Counted from the stretch's first letter, positions 25,692 through 34,331 are shown. The stretch is 64,000 bases of DNA from Bacillota bacterium (GCA_023421505.1 JAEZTJ010000078.1:1-64000); one strand, 5' to 3'. Translations and numbers: made by a program. The notes: generated from the sequence alone by a model not told the origin.

Positions 25692-27044
25692 TCACCTGTG
25701 AAACCTTACAATAACATCAGTCCCAACACCTTCCTCACTTTCTACATCTATCACTGCAGAATGATGGATTAGTATCTTCTTCGAGATTGTCAAACCAATT
25801 CCGCTTCCCTCGATCTGATTCCGGCTTTTATCCCCTCGATACAATCGCTCAAAAATAAAAGGAATATCTTTTTTGCTTATGCCCATTCCCGTATCCTTAA
25901 CTTCAATAATGATCTGATTCTTATCGCCACCAAGAAGGATAGAAATAGTCCCATCCTCCTCTGTGAACTTTACGGCATTGGATAGAATATTAAAGAATAC
26001 CTGATGTAATTTATCCTTATCTCCAAGTATTAAATAGTTTAGTTTCGGCTTGATTTTCATTTCCATATTGATACTTTTTCTGCTTGCATGCATAGAAAAA
26101 GTATCGTATATCTTTTTAACAAGCTCTTCGAGATCCACTTTGTCCATATGGTACTCAACACTTTGTTCTTCTAACTCCTTCAGTAATTCCAAATTATTCA
26201 AAAGCTTTCCAAATCGGATTACTTCCTCATTTAAGTTAATTAAGCGGTCTGTTGTAACAGAATAAATTCCATCGATCATCGCTTCTAAATTGTTTTGAAA
26301 TATGTTCAATGGGGTACGAATTTCATGTGAAATATCGGATACCAAACGCTTCCGAAGGTCGTCCTGATATTGTAATTTATCTCCTAATATATTAATGCTC
26401 TTAATTAGATTATTTATCTCAAGTACATTACTTCTCGCATCTGCCTTCGACATATAGTTTCCTTTTGTCAAATCTACCGAAGTTTCCGATACTGCCTTAA
26501 TCGGATTGGAAAATTGTCGGGAAAAATACAGGCTGATCAATGATGCTAAAGCGACTGCAACAACCACACTGATTGCGATATTCTGATTAATCGACATCTT
26601 AAAATTGATGTCCTGCTCTGATAATAATACCGGATCATACTGCCCAATGATAACGTATCCTACTGTCTGATCCAGATAGTGGATATCAAAGGTTGTGGTT
26701 CGATATTCACTCCCGGTATTATCTTCGTTCATATTTTTTATTTCATTTGGATCCATTGCCCAGATAACACTATTATCTTTATCCAGTAGTGTCAGACAAT
26801 AATTACTCATATAACCCTCATGTTGTATCTCTTTTCCTGAATCCTCGGTCCAATTTTGATCTCTTTTATAAACCTCTTCAAAATAATTAACGATTCTCTC
26901 ATCTCTTTTTTGTTGATTGTCTGAGATGTATTTATTAAAAGTACTATTAATGGCCAGATTTACAAATAATGCAGAAAATAGCAAGGACAATAAGGTGCAA
27001 GAAATTAGAATAAATGCTAATCTTCTACGTATTGTATGCATCAT
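25692..27044 (-). CDS. Sensor histidine kinase with extracytoplasmic domain
   Basis: A 450-residue kinase: membrane helix at about 10-32, an extracytoplasmic sensor of about 120 residues, second helix near 155-178, a HAMP region, H box DISHEIRTPLNIF (about 245), N box NILSNAVKF, and G boxes DTGMGISKKD and GSGIGLTISK. It overlaps the preceding response regulator stop by 4 bp, so the two form a pair. The sensor domain has no Cys or Met cluster that would name a ligand. Confidence 0.9.
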   Translation of the reverse strand: MMHTIRRRLAFILISCTLLSLLFSALFVNLAINSTFNKYISDNQQKRDERIVNYFEEVYKRDQNWTEDSGKEIQHEGYMSNYCLTLLDKDNSVIWAMDPNEIKNMNEDNTGSEYRTTTFDIHYLDQTVGYVIIGQYDPVLLSEQDINFKMSINQNIAISVVVAVALASLISLYFSRQFSNPIKAVSETSVDLTKGNYMSKADARSNVLEINNLIKSINILGDKLQYQDDLRKRLVSDISHEIRTPLNIFQNNLEAMIDGIYSVTTDRLINLNEEVIRFGKLLNNLELLKELEEQSVEYHMDKVDLEELVKKIYDTFSMHASRKSINMEMKIKPKLNYLILGDKDKLHQVFFNILSNAVKFTEEDGTISILLGGDKNQIIIEVKDTGMGISKKDIPFIFERLYRGDKSRNQIEGSGIGLTISKKILIHHSAVIDVESEEGVGTDVIVRFHR

Positions 27045-27727
27045 TCTACTCCTCCAAATTTATAGCCGGCTTTTTTTACCGTAATAATATATCTTGGATC
27101 TTTTGTATCTTCTTCAATTTTTTTCCTGATATTCTTAATATGGACATCAATCGTCCGATCAGAGCCCTCATAGCTGATATCAAAGGCTTGCTCAATTAAT
27201 TGTTCTCTTGTAACAACACGTCCTTTGTTTTTAGCTATAATATATAGTATGTCAAACTCATTCGGGGTTAATGAGATATCTTTATCTCGTATTCTAACTG
27301 CTCTTTTATCATAGTCAATATTTAGTAGACCATCTGCAGAAGTATAAATCTTGGATTGCTTTGTTTCAAATCTTCGAAACAAAGCATTCACACGAGCCGT
27401 CAATTCTCTTGGACTGCAAGGTTTGGTCAGATATTCATCTGCCCCGGCATTCAATCCTTCTATCTTGTCGTGAAGAGTAACTTTTGCAGTAAGCATAAAT
27501 ATATATACATCAGATATTCTTCTTAGGATTCTACAGACCTCTTCTCCTTCGATATCCGGCAACATCAAATCCAGTATAACTAGTTTCACCCTCTTTTTCT
27601 GAAAGAGCGTAATTCCATCTAATCCATTAGTAGCACAATAAACCTGATAACCTTCCTTTTCGAGATAAGCTTTGATTACATCCGATACTTTTACTTCATC
27701 TTCAATCACTAAGATCTCATTTCCCAT
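27041..27727 (-). CDS. OmpR-family response regulator
   Basis: A 228-residue regulator with a receiver domain (acidic EDE near residue 8, phospho-Asp in LVILDLMLPD, Lys in YLTKPC) and a C-terminal winged helix (ISLTPNEFDILYIIAKNKGR, GSDRTIDVHIKNIRKK). First gene of the RR-kinase-NtrC operon. TATGTA-type direct and inverted repeats before rpoN and before the 31626 gene are possible targets, which would place it at the top of the local hierarchy. Confidence 0.92.
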   Translation of the reverse strand: MGNEILVIEDEVKVSDVIKAYLEKEGYQVYCATNGLDGITLFQKKRVKLVILDLMLPDIEGEEVCRILRRISDVYIFMLTAKVTLHDKIEGLNAGADEYLTKPCSPRELTARVNALFRRFETKQSKIYTSADGLLNIDYDKRAVRIRDKDISLTPNEFDILYIIAKNKGRVVTREQLIEQAFDISYEGSDRTIDVHIKNIRKKIEEDTKDPRYIITVKKAGYKFGGVE

Positions 27728-27845
27728 GATATCCCTCCCGGATTATAAATTCAAATACTTCAGCTTTACAGATAATAATGTATCGTGTATTCAAAAATGT
27801 ATTACAGAAAGCAAGACCTACAGGCTATCTGTAATCATGTATGAA

Positions 27846-27889
27846 ATATCGCCATGAGTAATTTTTATCCTATTACACCATGGCGATAT
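27846..27889 (-). terminator. Hairpin terminator of the Met-rich operon
   Basis: ATATCGCCATG and CATGGCGATAT form a perfect 11-bp stem, extended by an inner GTAAT/ATTAC pair. It lies just after the 27911 stop codon. The downstream tract is only moderately T-rich, so efficiency is uncertain. Confidence 0.55.
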
Positions 27890-27910
27890 CATTATAAATT
27901 TCTTCGGCAA

Positions 27911-28588
27911 TTACATCATCGGCATCCCGCTCATACTACCGCTGCTATTCGAATTACTATTCATATTATTAGTATTCATGCTACTATTGTTCATATTGTT
28001 GTTATTATTCATACTGTTTCCTGTATTACTCTGCATGCTATTCATTGAGCTATTACTCATCTGATTTTGTAATTGATTAATCTGTTGCTGCATTGCATTT
28101 AATTGTTGCTGAATTGTGTATAGATCCGGGTTTGTGTTATAAACACCCTGCATTCCATATCCGGTACTTCCCTGCATACTCATTTGATTGTTCATACCCT
28201 GCATGCCTGTCTGACTATAGCCGCTCTGCATATTCATCGAACCAGCATTATATTGGGAAGCCATATTCATATTACTCATCGAGTTGCCCGTTAAACTAGG
28301 TAAGGCTGTTAGTATTGCTGCACTAATTACAATTCCTACCAAAGAGAATACTGCTAATTTTATAAAACCGTTGTTTTTCATATTGACACCTCCAAGAATA
28401 TTTTTATTTTTTATACTATTGTAACTTGAGCTTACATTACTCATTATCTTATCTTTATTTTCTTTTATTTTTTCTTTCTTATTAATGATAGCATTGATAC
28501 CAGCCCAGACTGCCAATCCAGACCCAAGAAAGAGGAGAACCAATAAGATGAATGTATATAATTTACCGATCGAACCCAATATGTCCAT
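27911..28588 (-). CDS. Two-span Met/Asn/Gln-rich protein with internal start
   Basis: A 225-residue reading from an ATG at 28588 (GGAGGTATTT). Residues 12-31 form a membrane helix followed by a Lys-rich stretch to residue 69. An internal ATG at 28381 (Met70) has a perfect GGAGGTGTCAAT site. From there the protein repeats the design of the 23139 product: anchor FIKLAVFSLVGIVIS, then a tail of Met, Asn, Gln and Ser (NSMSNMNMAS, QQQLNAMQQQINQLQNQM) ending GSMSGMPMM. Two products, or a fusion of two former genes by loss of a stop codon, are both possible. Last gene of the operon from 31626. Confidence 0.75.
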   Translation of the reverse strand: MDILGSIGKLYTFILLVLLFLGSGLAVWAGINAIINKKEKIKENKDKIMSNVSSSYNSIKNKNILGGVNMKNNGFIKLAVFSLVGIVISAAILTALPSLTGNSMSNMNMASQYNAGSMNMQSGYSQTGMQGMNNQMSMQGSTGYGMQGVYNTNPDLYTIQQQLNAMQQQINQLQNQMSNSSMNSMQSNTGNSMNNNNNMNNSSMNTNNMNSNSNSSGSMSGMPMM

Positions 28589-28608
28589 AAATACCTCCAT
28601 CTTTTCTT

Positions 28609-28977
28609 TTACTTAATCCAAATAATTGCTAATACGACTGTACCAAATAGAATGAGAGGCAGTAATGCAAATATAACAATTGTTGTAAAGATACCTATTG
28701 TCTTCACACCAGATGCTTCCTCATCATGATGACTTGAGTTTATATCTGTTTGGGATTGTGAAGCGGAGGTTGAACCCATGTCATTCTCCGAGGAACCGAC
28801 TAGATCATAGACCGTAACATTCTCAAGATGCATTCTTGACATAGTTGCCATGCTTTCTGTCATCATAGCAGCCTTTTGCTCCTGAGGTGATAACCATAAT
28901 GCGATCAGTGTTACCCCGGTGAAACCAAGGAAAATTATTGCTAATCTCCAAAAATTCAGTTTCTTTTTATCAAACAT
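28609..28977 (-). CDS. Small two-span membrane protein
   Basis: A 122-residue protein with membrane helices at about 11-28 (LAIIFLGFTGVTLIALW) and about 95-120, and an extracytoplasmic loop containing MMTESMATMSRMH and several Ser/Asp/His. The start at 28977 has GTGAGGATAAGC and overlaps the preceding stop by 8 bp, so translation is coupled. It has no zinc ribbon. The family is not recognised; the context and Met-rich loop tie it to the envelope cluster. Confidence 0.7.
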   Translation of the reverse strand: MFDKKKLNFWRLAIIFLGFTGVTLIALWLSPQEQKAAMMTESMATMSRMHLENVTVYDLVGSSENDMGSTSASQSQTDINSSHHDEEASGVKTIGIFTTIVIFALLPLILFGTVVLAIIWIK

Positions 28978-29278
28978 GCTTATCCTCACTATTCTTTTTT
29001 CTCAAGATAAATCCAATGATTATGCTTAGTACAAGTCCAAGCGGAAAAGTGGCTACCGTCCATATCAGAATGGTTCTTAATGTAGTATTACTTTCTATAC
29101 TCATCATAGCACCCATAACTCCGTTTTCCATCGCCCCCATCATTCCTGCCATATAACTCATAACCTCACTTTCGGAAGGACCGGGCTTTAATAATGAGAT
29201 CAATGCAGCAGATGAGAGGAAAAAGAAAAAAGTGGCCAGGAACCAGACAAATATCTTAAACCATGGTTTTTGTAACAT
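28970..29278 (-). CDS. Small two-span membrane protein with Met-rich loop
   Basis: A 102-residue protein with helices at about 8-28 and 70-92. The loop between has ESEVMSYMAGMMGAMENGVM, again rich in Met. The start at 29278 follows GGAGGGTGTAT. It shares the aromatic N-terminal pattern PWFKIFVW with other members of the cluster (PWLKLAVV in the 23139 product). Unknown family. Confidence 0.7.
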   Translation of the reverse strand: MLQKPWFKIFVWFLATFFFFLSSAALISLLKPGPSESEVMSYMAGMMGAMENGVMGAMMSIESNTTLRTILIWTVATFPLGLVLSIIIGFILRKKNSEDKHV

Positions 29279-29305
29279 ATACACCCTCCAACTTCTATCG
29301 AACTA

Positions 29306-29782
29306 CTATTTTGCTTCTTTTTTTGCTTTGTTCTTTGGCCACAAAAGGATATATGTTTTTTGGAATATATGCCAAATCACGCTGACAAGGGCGATATAGG
29401 AAATATATTCATGGATTTGTATAGCGAATGCAACAGCTTTCATATTAAACTCCATACAAATCCAAATCAAAGCTCCACTAAGAATGAGCAAAAGACTAAC
29501 AATAAAAGTGAACAGTTGATAACCGCTTCTACCGATAATGAACCAGGGTAATGGACGTTTCTCCTTCTTAACCTTTTGTATGATCTCATATAAAATCGAA
29601 ATAAATGTGATGAGTACAAAGGCTGCTGCGCCAATTCTGTGAACCTTATCTGCGAGTATAAAATTAAAATCTAAAACCCAGCCAAATTGTGCACTAATCA
29701 TTGAGTAACCGCTGATTGCCAGAAGTGCCCATATTATCGCAAATATCCAATGTATAACAAGATCAAATCTAATGTTCTTCAT
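29306..29782 (-). CDS. Cytochrome b561/DUF4405-like membrane protein
   Basis: A 158-residue protein with four membrane helices. Histidines are placed as in small b-type cytochromes: His in LVIHWIFA (helix 1), ADKVHRIGAA (helix 2), QIHEYISY (helix 3-4) and VIWHIFQ (last helix). That pattern would allow bis-His haem ligation. It would pass electrons across or along the membrane, possibly to or from metal sites in its neighbours. The start overlaps the previous stop by 14 bp. Haem binding is inferred. Confidence 0.7.
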   Translation of the reverse strand: MKNIRFDLVIHWIFAIIWALLAISGYSMISAQFGWVLDFNFILADKVHRIGAAAFVLITFISILYEIIQKVKKEKRPLPWFIIGRSGYQLFTFIVSLLLILSGALIWICMEFNMKAVAFAIQIHEYISYIALVSVIWHIFQKTYILLWPKNKAKKEAK

Positions 29783-30467
29783 GCTTTACCTCCACAAAAG
29801 CCTTGTCACTACCACAATATGGACAGCACTTCCAATTATCTTTCATTTTAGCGTTGCAGTCAGGACATTCTTTTATGAATGTTTTTGAAAACTCAGGTTT
29901 CTTTTCAAACCCAATGTTTTTATTATTTTCTTTCATATACATTACGGCTCCGTATGCAAGTGTAAGGACTAGAATAAAAATCAATACTTTTAATATAAAA
30001 GAAAATATGGATGTCAAACTAAATGGTATAGAAGTTGCTGAATATGCCACACCGCTTGGTATCATCTCGCCTCCGCTTCTTGGAGCTATGAAACCGCGAA
30101 GGAACCAGAAGCCAAACAATAAAACCGCTACGGCACCAATGATAAGCAATGTATTTCTAATGATTGGATCCTCTCTTAGCCAAGTAAAACGATCCATTTG
30201 AGTTGTGCCCATTTGCTTTGTTATACTGCGGAATATCCATACGATAGTACCAATCAGCAAACCTATGATAACCAACTTGATCAACAATGCAATAATATAT
30301 TCCAAGGTATTACCCAGAGAATTTCCACTGCCCATCATTGATCCTTCCTCCATTGTGGAGCCACCAGAACCAAACATAATATTAAAAGCAAATCCAAAAG
30401 CCAGTATACCAATAAGTACAACAAATATAGTTTTTATGAGAGGGTCCTTTTTAATTGTTTCCCACAC
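29769..30467 (-). CDS. Four-span membrane protein with C-terminal zinc ribbon
   Basis: A 232-residue protein built from what look like two copies of a helix-loop-helix unit. Each begins with a KDPLIKT / EDPIIRNT motif (about 6 and 97), and each has a Gly/Met/Ser loop (GSTMEEGSMMGSGN; RSGGEMIPSGV). A cytoplasmic ribbon ends the protein: CPDCNAKMKDNWKCCPYC. The GTG at 30467 lies 8 bp after AGGAG. It is the longest of the four WKxCPxC proteins here and may have arisen by internal duplication. Confidence 0.75.
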   Translation of the reverse strand: MWETIKKDPLIKTIFVVLIGILAFGFAFNIMFGSGGSTMEEGSMMGSGNSLGNTLEYIIALLIKLVIIGLLIGTIVWIFRSITKQMGTTQMDRFTWLREDPIIRNTLLIIGAVAVLLFGFWFLRGFIAPRSGGEMIPSGVAYSATSIPFSLTSIFSFILKVLIFILVLTLAYGAVMYMKENNKNIGFEKKPEFSKTFIKECPDCNAKMKDNWKCCPYCGSDKAFVEVKHEEH

Positions 30468-30501
30468 CTTGATCACTCCTTTTCATATTAAGATTACATT
30501 C

Positions 30502-31626
30502 TCAAGCAATATTATCCTCTGTTATAATCCTTTGGTTTCCCGCCTTAAACAGATTTAAGATGCTGCCAATCAGCCCGATCAGAAAGATTACCACAAATGC
30601 AATCAATGCAAATGTTGCGATAGTTGATATATTCATTCCTGATGATGGAGTTGTCATATTCATATTGCTCATCGTATCTGTATTCTGACTCTGTAGCTCT
30701 TCATTATATGCGGCTTGGGCTAAGGATCCTAAATCGACTGCCTGAGCTAAGAAATCACTATCTAATTTATTTAAGTCAACTACACCCTGGGCGATCCTGT
30801 AGATGCTATCATGTAACCCAGTCATTCGTTTCGAATCATACACCAATCCATTGGCATCTACATATGGATTAATATTGATCAGATCAACTGCTTCATTAAT
30901 ATAGGTAAGTGCATTATTCAACTTATTTTTATTCGATACTATCTTATTATATTGCTTCATGTAATACTCGGTTTTGCTACCAGTATCAACACTTGTTTTT
31001 TCAATTTGTAATTCTATATCACTTTGTAACTGCTTTAATAGCTGCATTCCGACAGAGACCTTATATAATCCGAAATGTAATTGCTGCATCTTTTCTGCAT
31101 CATAGGTTGTACCCATATTGGTCATCTGTGTTCTCTTTTGATCTGTAACATCACCGGTATATATGTTAACTGTTGTATTTCCCTGCGTATCACCGGTGGT
31201 ATCCTTTTGCATTCCTTCCATGGATTGATCGCCCATCGGATCATTCATGGAAGCGCTCTTATCGGTGCCTGCTGCATAGGGATCAAGTGTCATGTTCTCC
31301 AGCGCTGATGATACCGTTTGATACGCCTTATTAAGTGCTTCATTGTTTAACATCATTTGATTAAGTTGATTAATTTTATAGGTTTCAACTACTGCGGTTG
31401 AAGTATTATTATCTGTTGTAGGTTGATTCGATGTCTCAGTACTTATTGTCCCTGCACTGTCGGTACTTTCCTTTATTGTGGCTGTTGTGTCAGAAGCCAT
31501 ATTCATTCCGGGCATTCCATTGGCATTACTAATGATATTAAAGCCAAGATAACCTACTCCACCAAGAATGATGATGATTAAGACAAAAACCACCAGCCCG
31601 CTTAAAAAGCTTCTTTTTTTCTTCAT
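30502..31626 (-). CDS. Anchored envelope protein with internal duplication
   Basis: A 374-residue protein: N-terminal helix (about 7-30), a MPGMNMAS segment, a Ser/Thr-rich stretch, two related helical units, and a C-terminal helix (about 335-358) preceded by MSNMNMTTPSSGMN. The units align: NPYVDAN matches DPYAAGT, and VYDSKRMTGLHDSIYRIAQG matches TYDAEKMQQLHFGLYKVSVG. ATG at 31626 with AGGAGGTTTTAT was preferred over a longer frame. First gene of a six-gene run to 27911. Unknown family; helical repeats with paired His/Met suggest, but do not show, metal or haem handling. Confidence 0.72.
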   Translation of the reverse strand: MKKKRSFLSGLVVFVLIIIILGGVGYLGFNIISNANGMPGMNMASDTTATIKESTDSAGTISTETSNQPTTDNNTSTAVVETYKINQLNQMMLNNEALNKAYQTVSSALENMTLDPYAAGTDKSASMNDPMGDQSMEGMQKDTTGDTQGNTTVNIYTGDVTDQKRTQMTNMGTTYDAEKMQQLHFGLYKVSVGMQLLKQLQSDIELQIEKTSVDTGSKTEYYMKQYNKIVSNKNKLNNALTYINEAVDLININPYVDANGLVYDSKRMTGLHDSIYRIAQGVVDLNKLDSDFLAQAVDLGSLAQAAYNEELQSQNTDTMSNMNMTTPSSGMNISTIATFALIAFVVIFLIGLIGSILNLFKAGNQRIITEDNIA

Positions 31627-31674
31627 ATAAAACCTCCTTAAAATGTTTCGTTCGACATAATAATAGAATTTCAA

Positions 31675-31734
31675 TATGTAGAATACATAAAGAAATAATT
31701 TATATTAAAATATTCTTTTTTATGTAAATACATA
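31675..31734. promoter_or_regulatory. Paired TATGTA/TACATA palindromes
   Basis: TATGTA-GAA-TACATA (31675-31689) and TATGTA-AA-TACATA (31721-31734) flank AT-rich DNA upstream of the 31626 start. On the minus strand TTTACA within the second could be a -35 element with ATATAA 17 bp on. They look like operator sites for a dimeric regulator. Confidence 0.45.
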
Positions 31735-31751
31735 TTTATTGAACATAAAAA

Positions 31752-31802
31752 AACAGTAGATCCATTACCCTACAGTATCTGCAGGATTTGTATTCTACTG
31801 TT
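31752..31802 (-). terminator. Intrinsic terminator of the ECF sigma operon
   Basis: AACAGTAGA / TCTACTGTT with an inner TACA...TGTA region is followed on the minus strand by TTTTTTT. It lies downstream of the anti-sigma gene and isolates it from the Met-rich operon. Confidence 0.7.
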
Positions 31803-31973
31803 ATTATTCAATCATCTGTATAGGGTTCTAAGGGTTATTATTCCGGGTTATTCCATGTTTTATTAGAATCCGGAATATAACTCGATTGACAATCTAAATA
31901 ATCACTTTTTACATCATACCCGCTGCTGTCTCTGGCAGCATAGAAGAACTGAAGCTTACTCAAAGAATACATC

Positions 31974-32777
31974 CTATCGGTTTTTCCTCTTTTGCCCAAT
32001 TACTGCAAATGCAATAATCCCTATAAATCCCATAGTTCCAATAACTACTGTGATCTGAGTAAAAAGTCCATAAAATTCCTTTATAGAAGTAAGGTTTCTT
32101 AATAATGTTACATAAGTGAGAAGCAGAAACATCCCCATCATCTGCAGGCACATCATACATATATTATAGATATTATTGCGAAGCATTCTGAACAGCAGAT
32201 ACATAAAACTAATTACCAAAAGTAGAAACAGTATGCCCCACACTTTATTCATAAGCGGTCCTAGGTGTGCATTTCCCACAGATAGCATATTTTTTCCATT
32301 AAAAACACCGTTTATTACATAAAGCATGAAACCAATTGCGCAGATAATATCTATTATGGATAGTATAGCTACAATATAGTCTTTCTTTTCTGAACGTTTC
32401 ATATCCCCTTTTTCCCCCGTAAATAAATACAAACCAATCATGCAAATTGGAAAAAGTACATAATAAATCATAGCGGACAGGCTGATGTAATTGGTGCAAA
32501 AATTATACGTTCCTAGCCCAATCAACAGAAGGAGCAATACTACACTGAACAGCTTCATAAACTTCATATGGCTGTGAAACTTCTTAAAGACATCAATCTG
32601 TTTTTGTTCAATATTACTATCAGATATCTCAGTATCCCGAAATATCTCAATCCGCTTTCTACATTGATTGCATTCCCTTACATGTTCCTCCACACATTCT
32701 TTTGTAGCATCTGAACATATTCCGTCTACATAGGACGGTATCAGATCCTGAATAATATCACAATTCATTAACTTCAT
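31974..32777 (-). CDS. Zinc-finger anti-sigma factor, membrane protein
   Basis: A 267-residue protein. The N-terminus NCDIIQDLIPSYVDG and HVRECNQCRKRIE form a putative zf-HC2 anti-sigma domain (His-x3-Cys-x2-Cys). About six membrane helices follow. Such proteins hold an ECF sigma factor inactive at the membrane until a signal arrives. It is 16 bp downstream of the ECF sigma gene and is its likely partner. The multi-span C-terminus, rather than a single span, is common in Clostridia. Site AAAGGAG precedes the ATG. Confidence 0.82.
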   Translation of the reverse strand: MKLMNCDIIQDLIPSYVDGICSDATKECVEEHVRECNQCRKRIEIFRDTEISDSNIEQKQIDVFKKFHSHMKFMKLFSVVLLLLLIGLGTYNFCTNYISLSAMIYYVLFPICMIGLYLFTGEKGDMKRSEKKDYIVAILSIIDIICAIGFMLYVINGVFNGKNMLSVGNAHLGPLMNKVWGILFLLLVISFMYLLFRMLRNNIYNICMMCLQMMGMFLLLTYVTLLRNLTSIKEFYGLFTQITVVIGTMGFIGIIAFAVIGQKRKNR

Positions 32778-32793
32778 ATGACAACTCCTCTCC

Positions 32794-33261
32794 TTATTCG
32801 TATTCCTTTACCAAAATAAGTTTTGCTCTGTAGAAGGTGACTCTCGCCCAATTCTCACTTTTCTTAAGCATCTGTCCGATTTCCTTGAACGAGAAATCAC
32901 TTAGAATTCGCAGTTCAACCACCTGCTTCATTTTTTCCGGTAAACACTGCACCTTATCCCAAATATCAGACAATTCCATCCGATTCATGACATGCCTCTC
33001 AGTATCACTTAGGGCTTCCAGAGATTCATCCAATTCTACAAAGGAATAATTTTTGCAGCTTGTCCAATGTTGGTACAGGAGATGCTTTGCAATCTGACAC
33101 AACCAAGTAGAAATCTTGCAGCTCCCATTAAATCTTTGAATTGATTCAATAGCCTTAAGAAATGTTTCCTGAGTCAGATCTTCGGCAAGGCTCTCATCCC
33201 GGCACATAGAATATAAGAATTGATATACAATTTTTGCATTCTGTTGAAATATTTCGTCCAT
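32794..33261 (-). CDS. ECF RNA polymerase sigma factor
   Basis: A 155-residue sigma-70 family protein of ECF type. Region 2 is seen as DESLAEDLTQETFLKAIESI with STWLCQIAKHLLYQHW; region 4 as LSDFSFKEIGQMLKKSENWARVTFYRAK. Both regions are intact and the linker is short. The start has AAGGAGG. With the anti-sigma gene it forms a two-gene autoregulated-type operon; no conserved ECF promoter was assigned by eye. The target genes are unknown. Confidence 0.88.
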   Translation of the reverse strand: MDEIFQQNAKIVYQFLYSMCRDESLAEDLTQETFLKAIESIQRFNGSCKISTWLCQIAKHLLYQHWTSCKNYSFVELDESLEALSDTERHVMNRMELSDIWDKVQCLPEKMKQVVELRILSDFSFKEIGQMLKKSENWARVTFYRAKLILVKEYE

Positions 33262-33336
33262 AGTGGGAACCTCCTTCTACTTTGTATATCTTAATTCAGA
33301 CTCTTTCGTTACAATTATTTTGAAAATTTCACTTAA

Positions 33337-34274
33337 TTGTTTTTTAAATACGAGGATGAATGGGTTCGTAATGGATTTTCCATTAGTCCATTCTCCTTGC
33401 CATTGCAAAAAGGGGTGTTCATACCGAATAGTTATGATCCTTTTGATGGATTGTTCGGGGTGTTTTCAGATAGTCTGCCTGACGGATGGGGACGACTATT
33501 AGTTGACAGACTTCTCCTGAAAAAAAAATGAATTCAGCAGAGGTTGATGCGGTTAATAGACTTGCTATTGTTGGAGCATCGGGTATGGGAGCATTGACTT
33601 ACAGACCGGAAAGTAATTTGTCTCTTACACAATCAGAGCTTTCACTGGATGAGATTGCAGCAGAATGTCGGAATATTTTTGAAAGCAATAACAGTGATAA
33701 TCTGGATGAGCTATTAAGAATGGGCGGATCTTCGGGTGGTGCAAGACCAAAGATTTTTTATAAATTAGATGGGCAAGAATGGATTATTAAATTCCCATCA
33801 TCACAGGATAAGGATAATATTGGCGTGCAAGAATACGAGTATTCCTTATGTGCACGCAAATGTGGAATTCATATGATATCTGTCAGCGCATTGCTTGAGA
33901 CTTCTCATCGTATTCCGAATCTGGATTATAATATTTTGATGAAACTTACTTTGCGACTTACCAATGATTATAAGCAGGTCGAGCAGATGTTCCGGCTTAT
34001 GTGCTTTAATGTTTTTTCTCATAACAGAGATGATTATTCAAAAAACTTTTCTTTCCTATATAGTGAGGATGAAAGCCGGTGGATTTTGTCGCCGGCATAT
34101 GATCTCACTTTCAGCAATTCTATTGGTGGCGAGCATGCAACTACAGATAATGGAAATGGCAAGAACCCTGGAATGAAAGAATTACTTGCGGTTGCTAAGA
34201 ACATCAAATTAGACCATAACAAGGCAAGGAGCATTGCTGAGGAGATTCATGATATTGTTTCGGAAAATTTATAA
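33337..34274 (+). pseudogene. hipA-like toxin kinase, multiply damaged
   Basis: Sequence matches HipA-family Ser/Thr kinases: NGFSISPFSLPLQKGVF, then LPDGWGRLLVDRLLLKKK, NRLAIVGASGMGALTY, GGSSGGARPK, FNVFSHNRDDYSKNFSFL and LSPAYDLTFS. Three lesions are visible. The N-terminus is missing (a TAA precedes codon one at 33337). A run of nine A at 33520-33528 switches the frame by -1. About 35-40 residues that normally hold the KRFDR...H region are absent between LCARKCGI and HMISVSALLE. No hipB-type antitoxin is adjacent. The kinase active-site part NRDDYSKN survives, but the protein is unlikely to be functional. Confidence 0.75.
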
Positions 34275-34331
34275 TTTGTAGTTATAGTGCCTTTGATTTG
34301 TTTTACGAGCAAGATGAAAAAAGCATATGGA

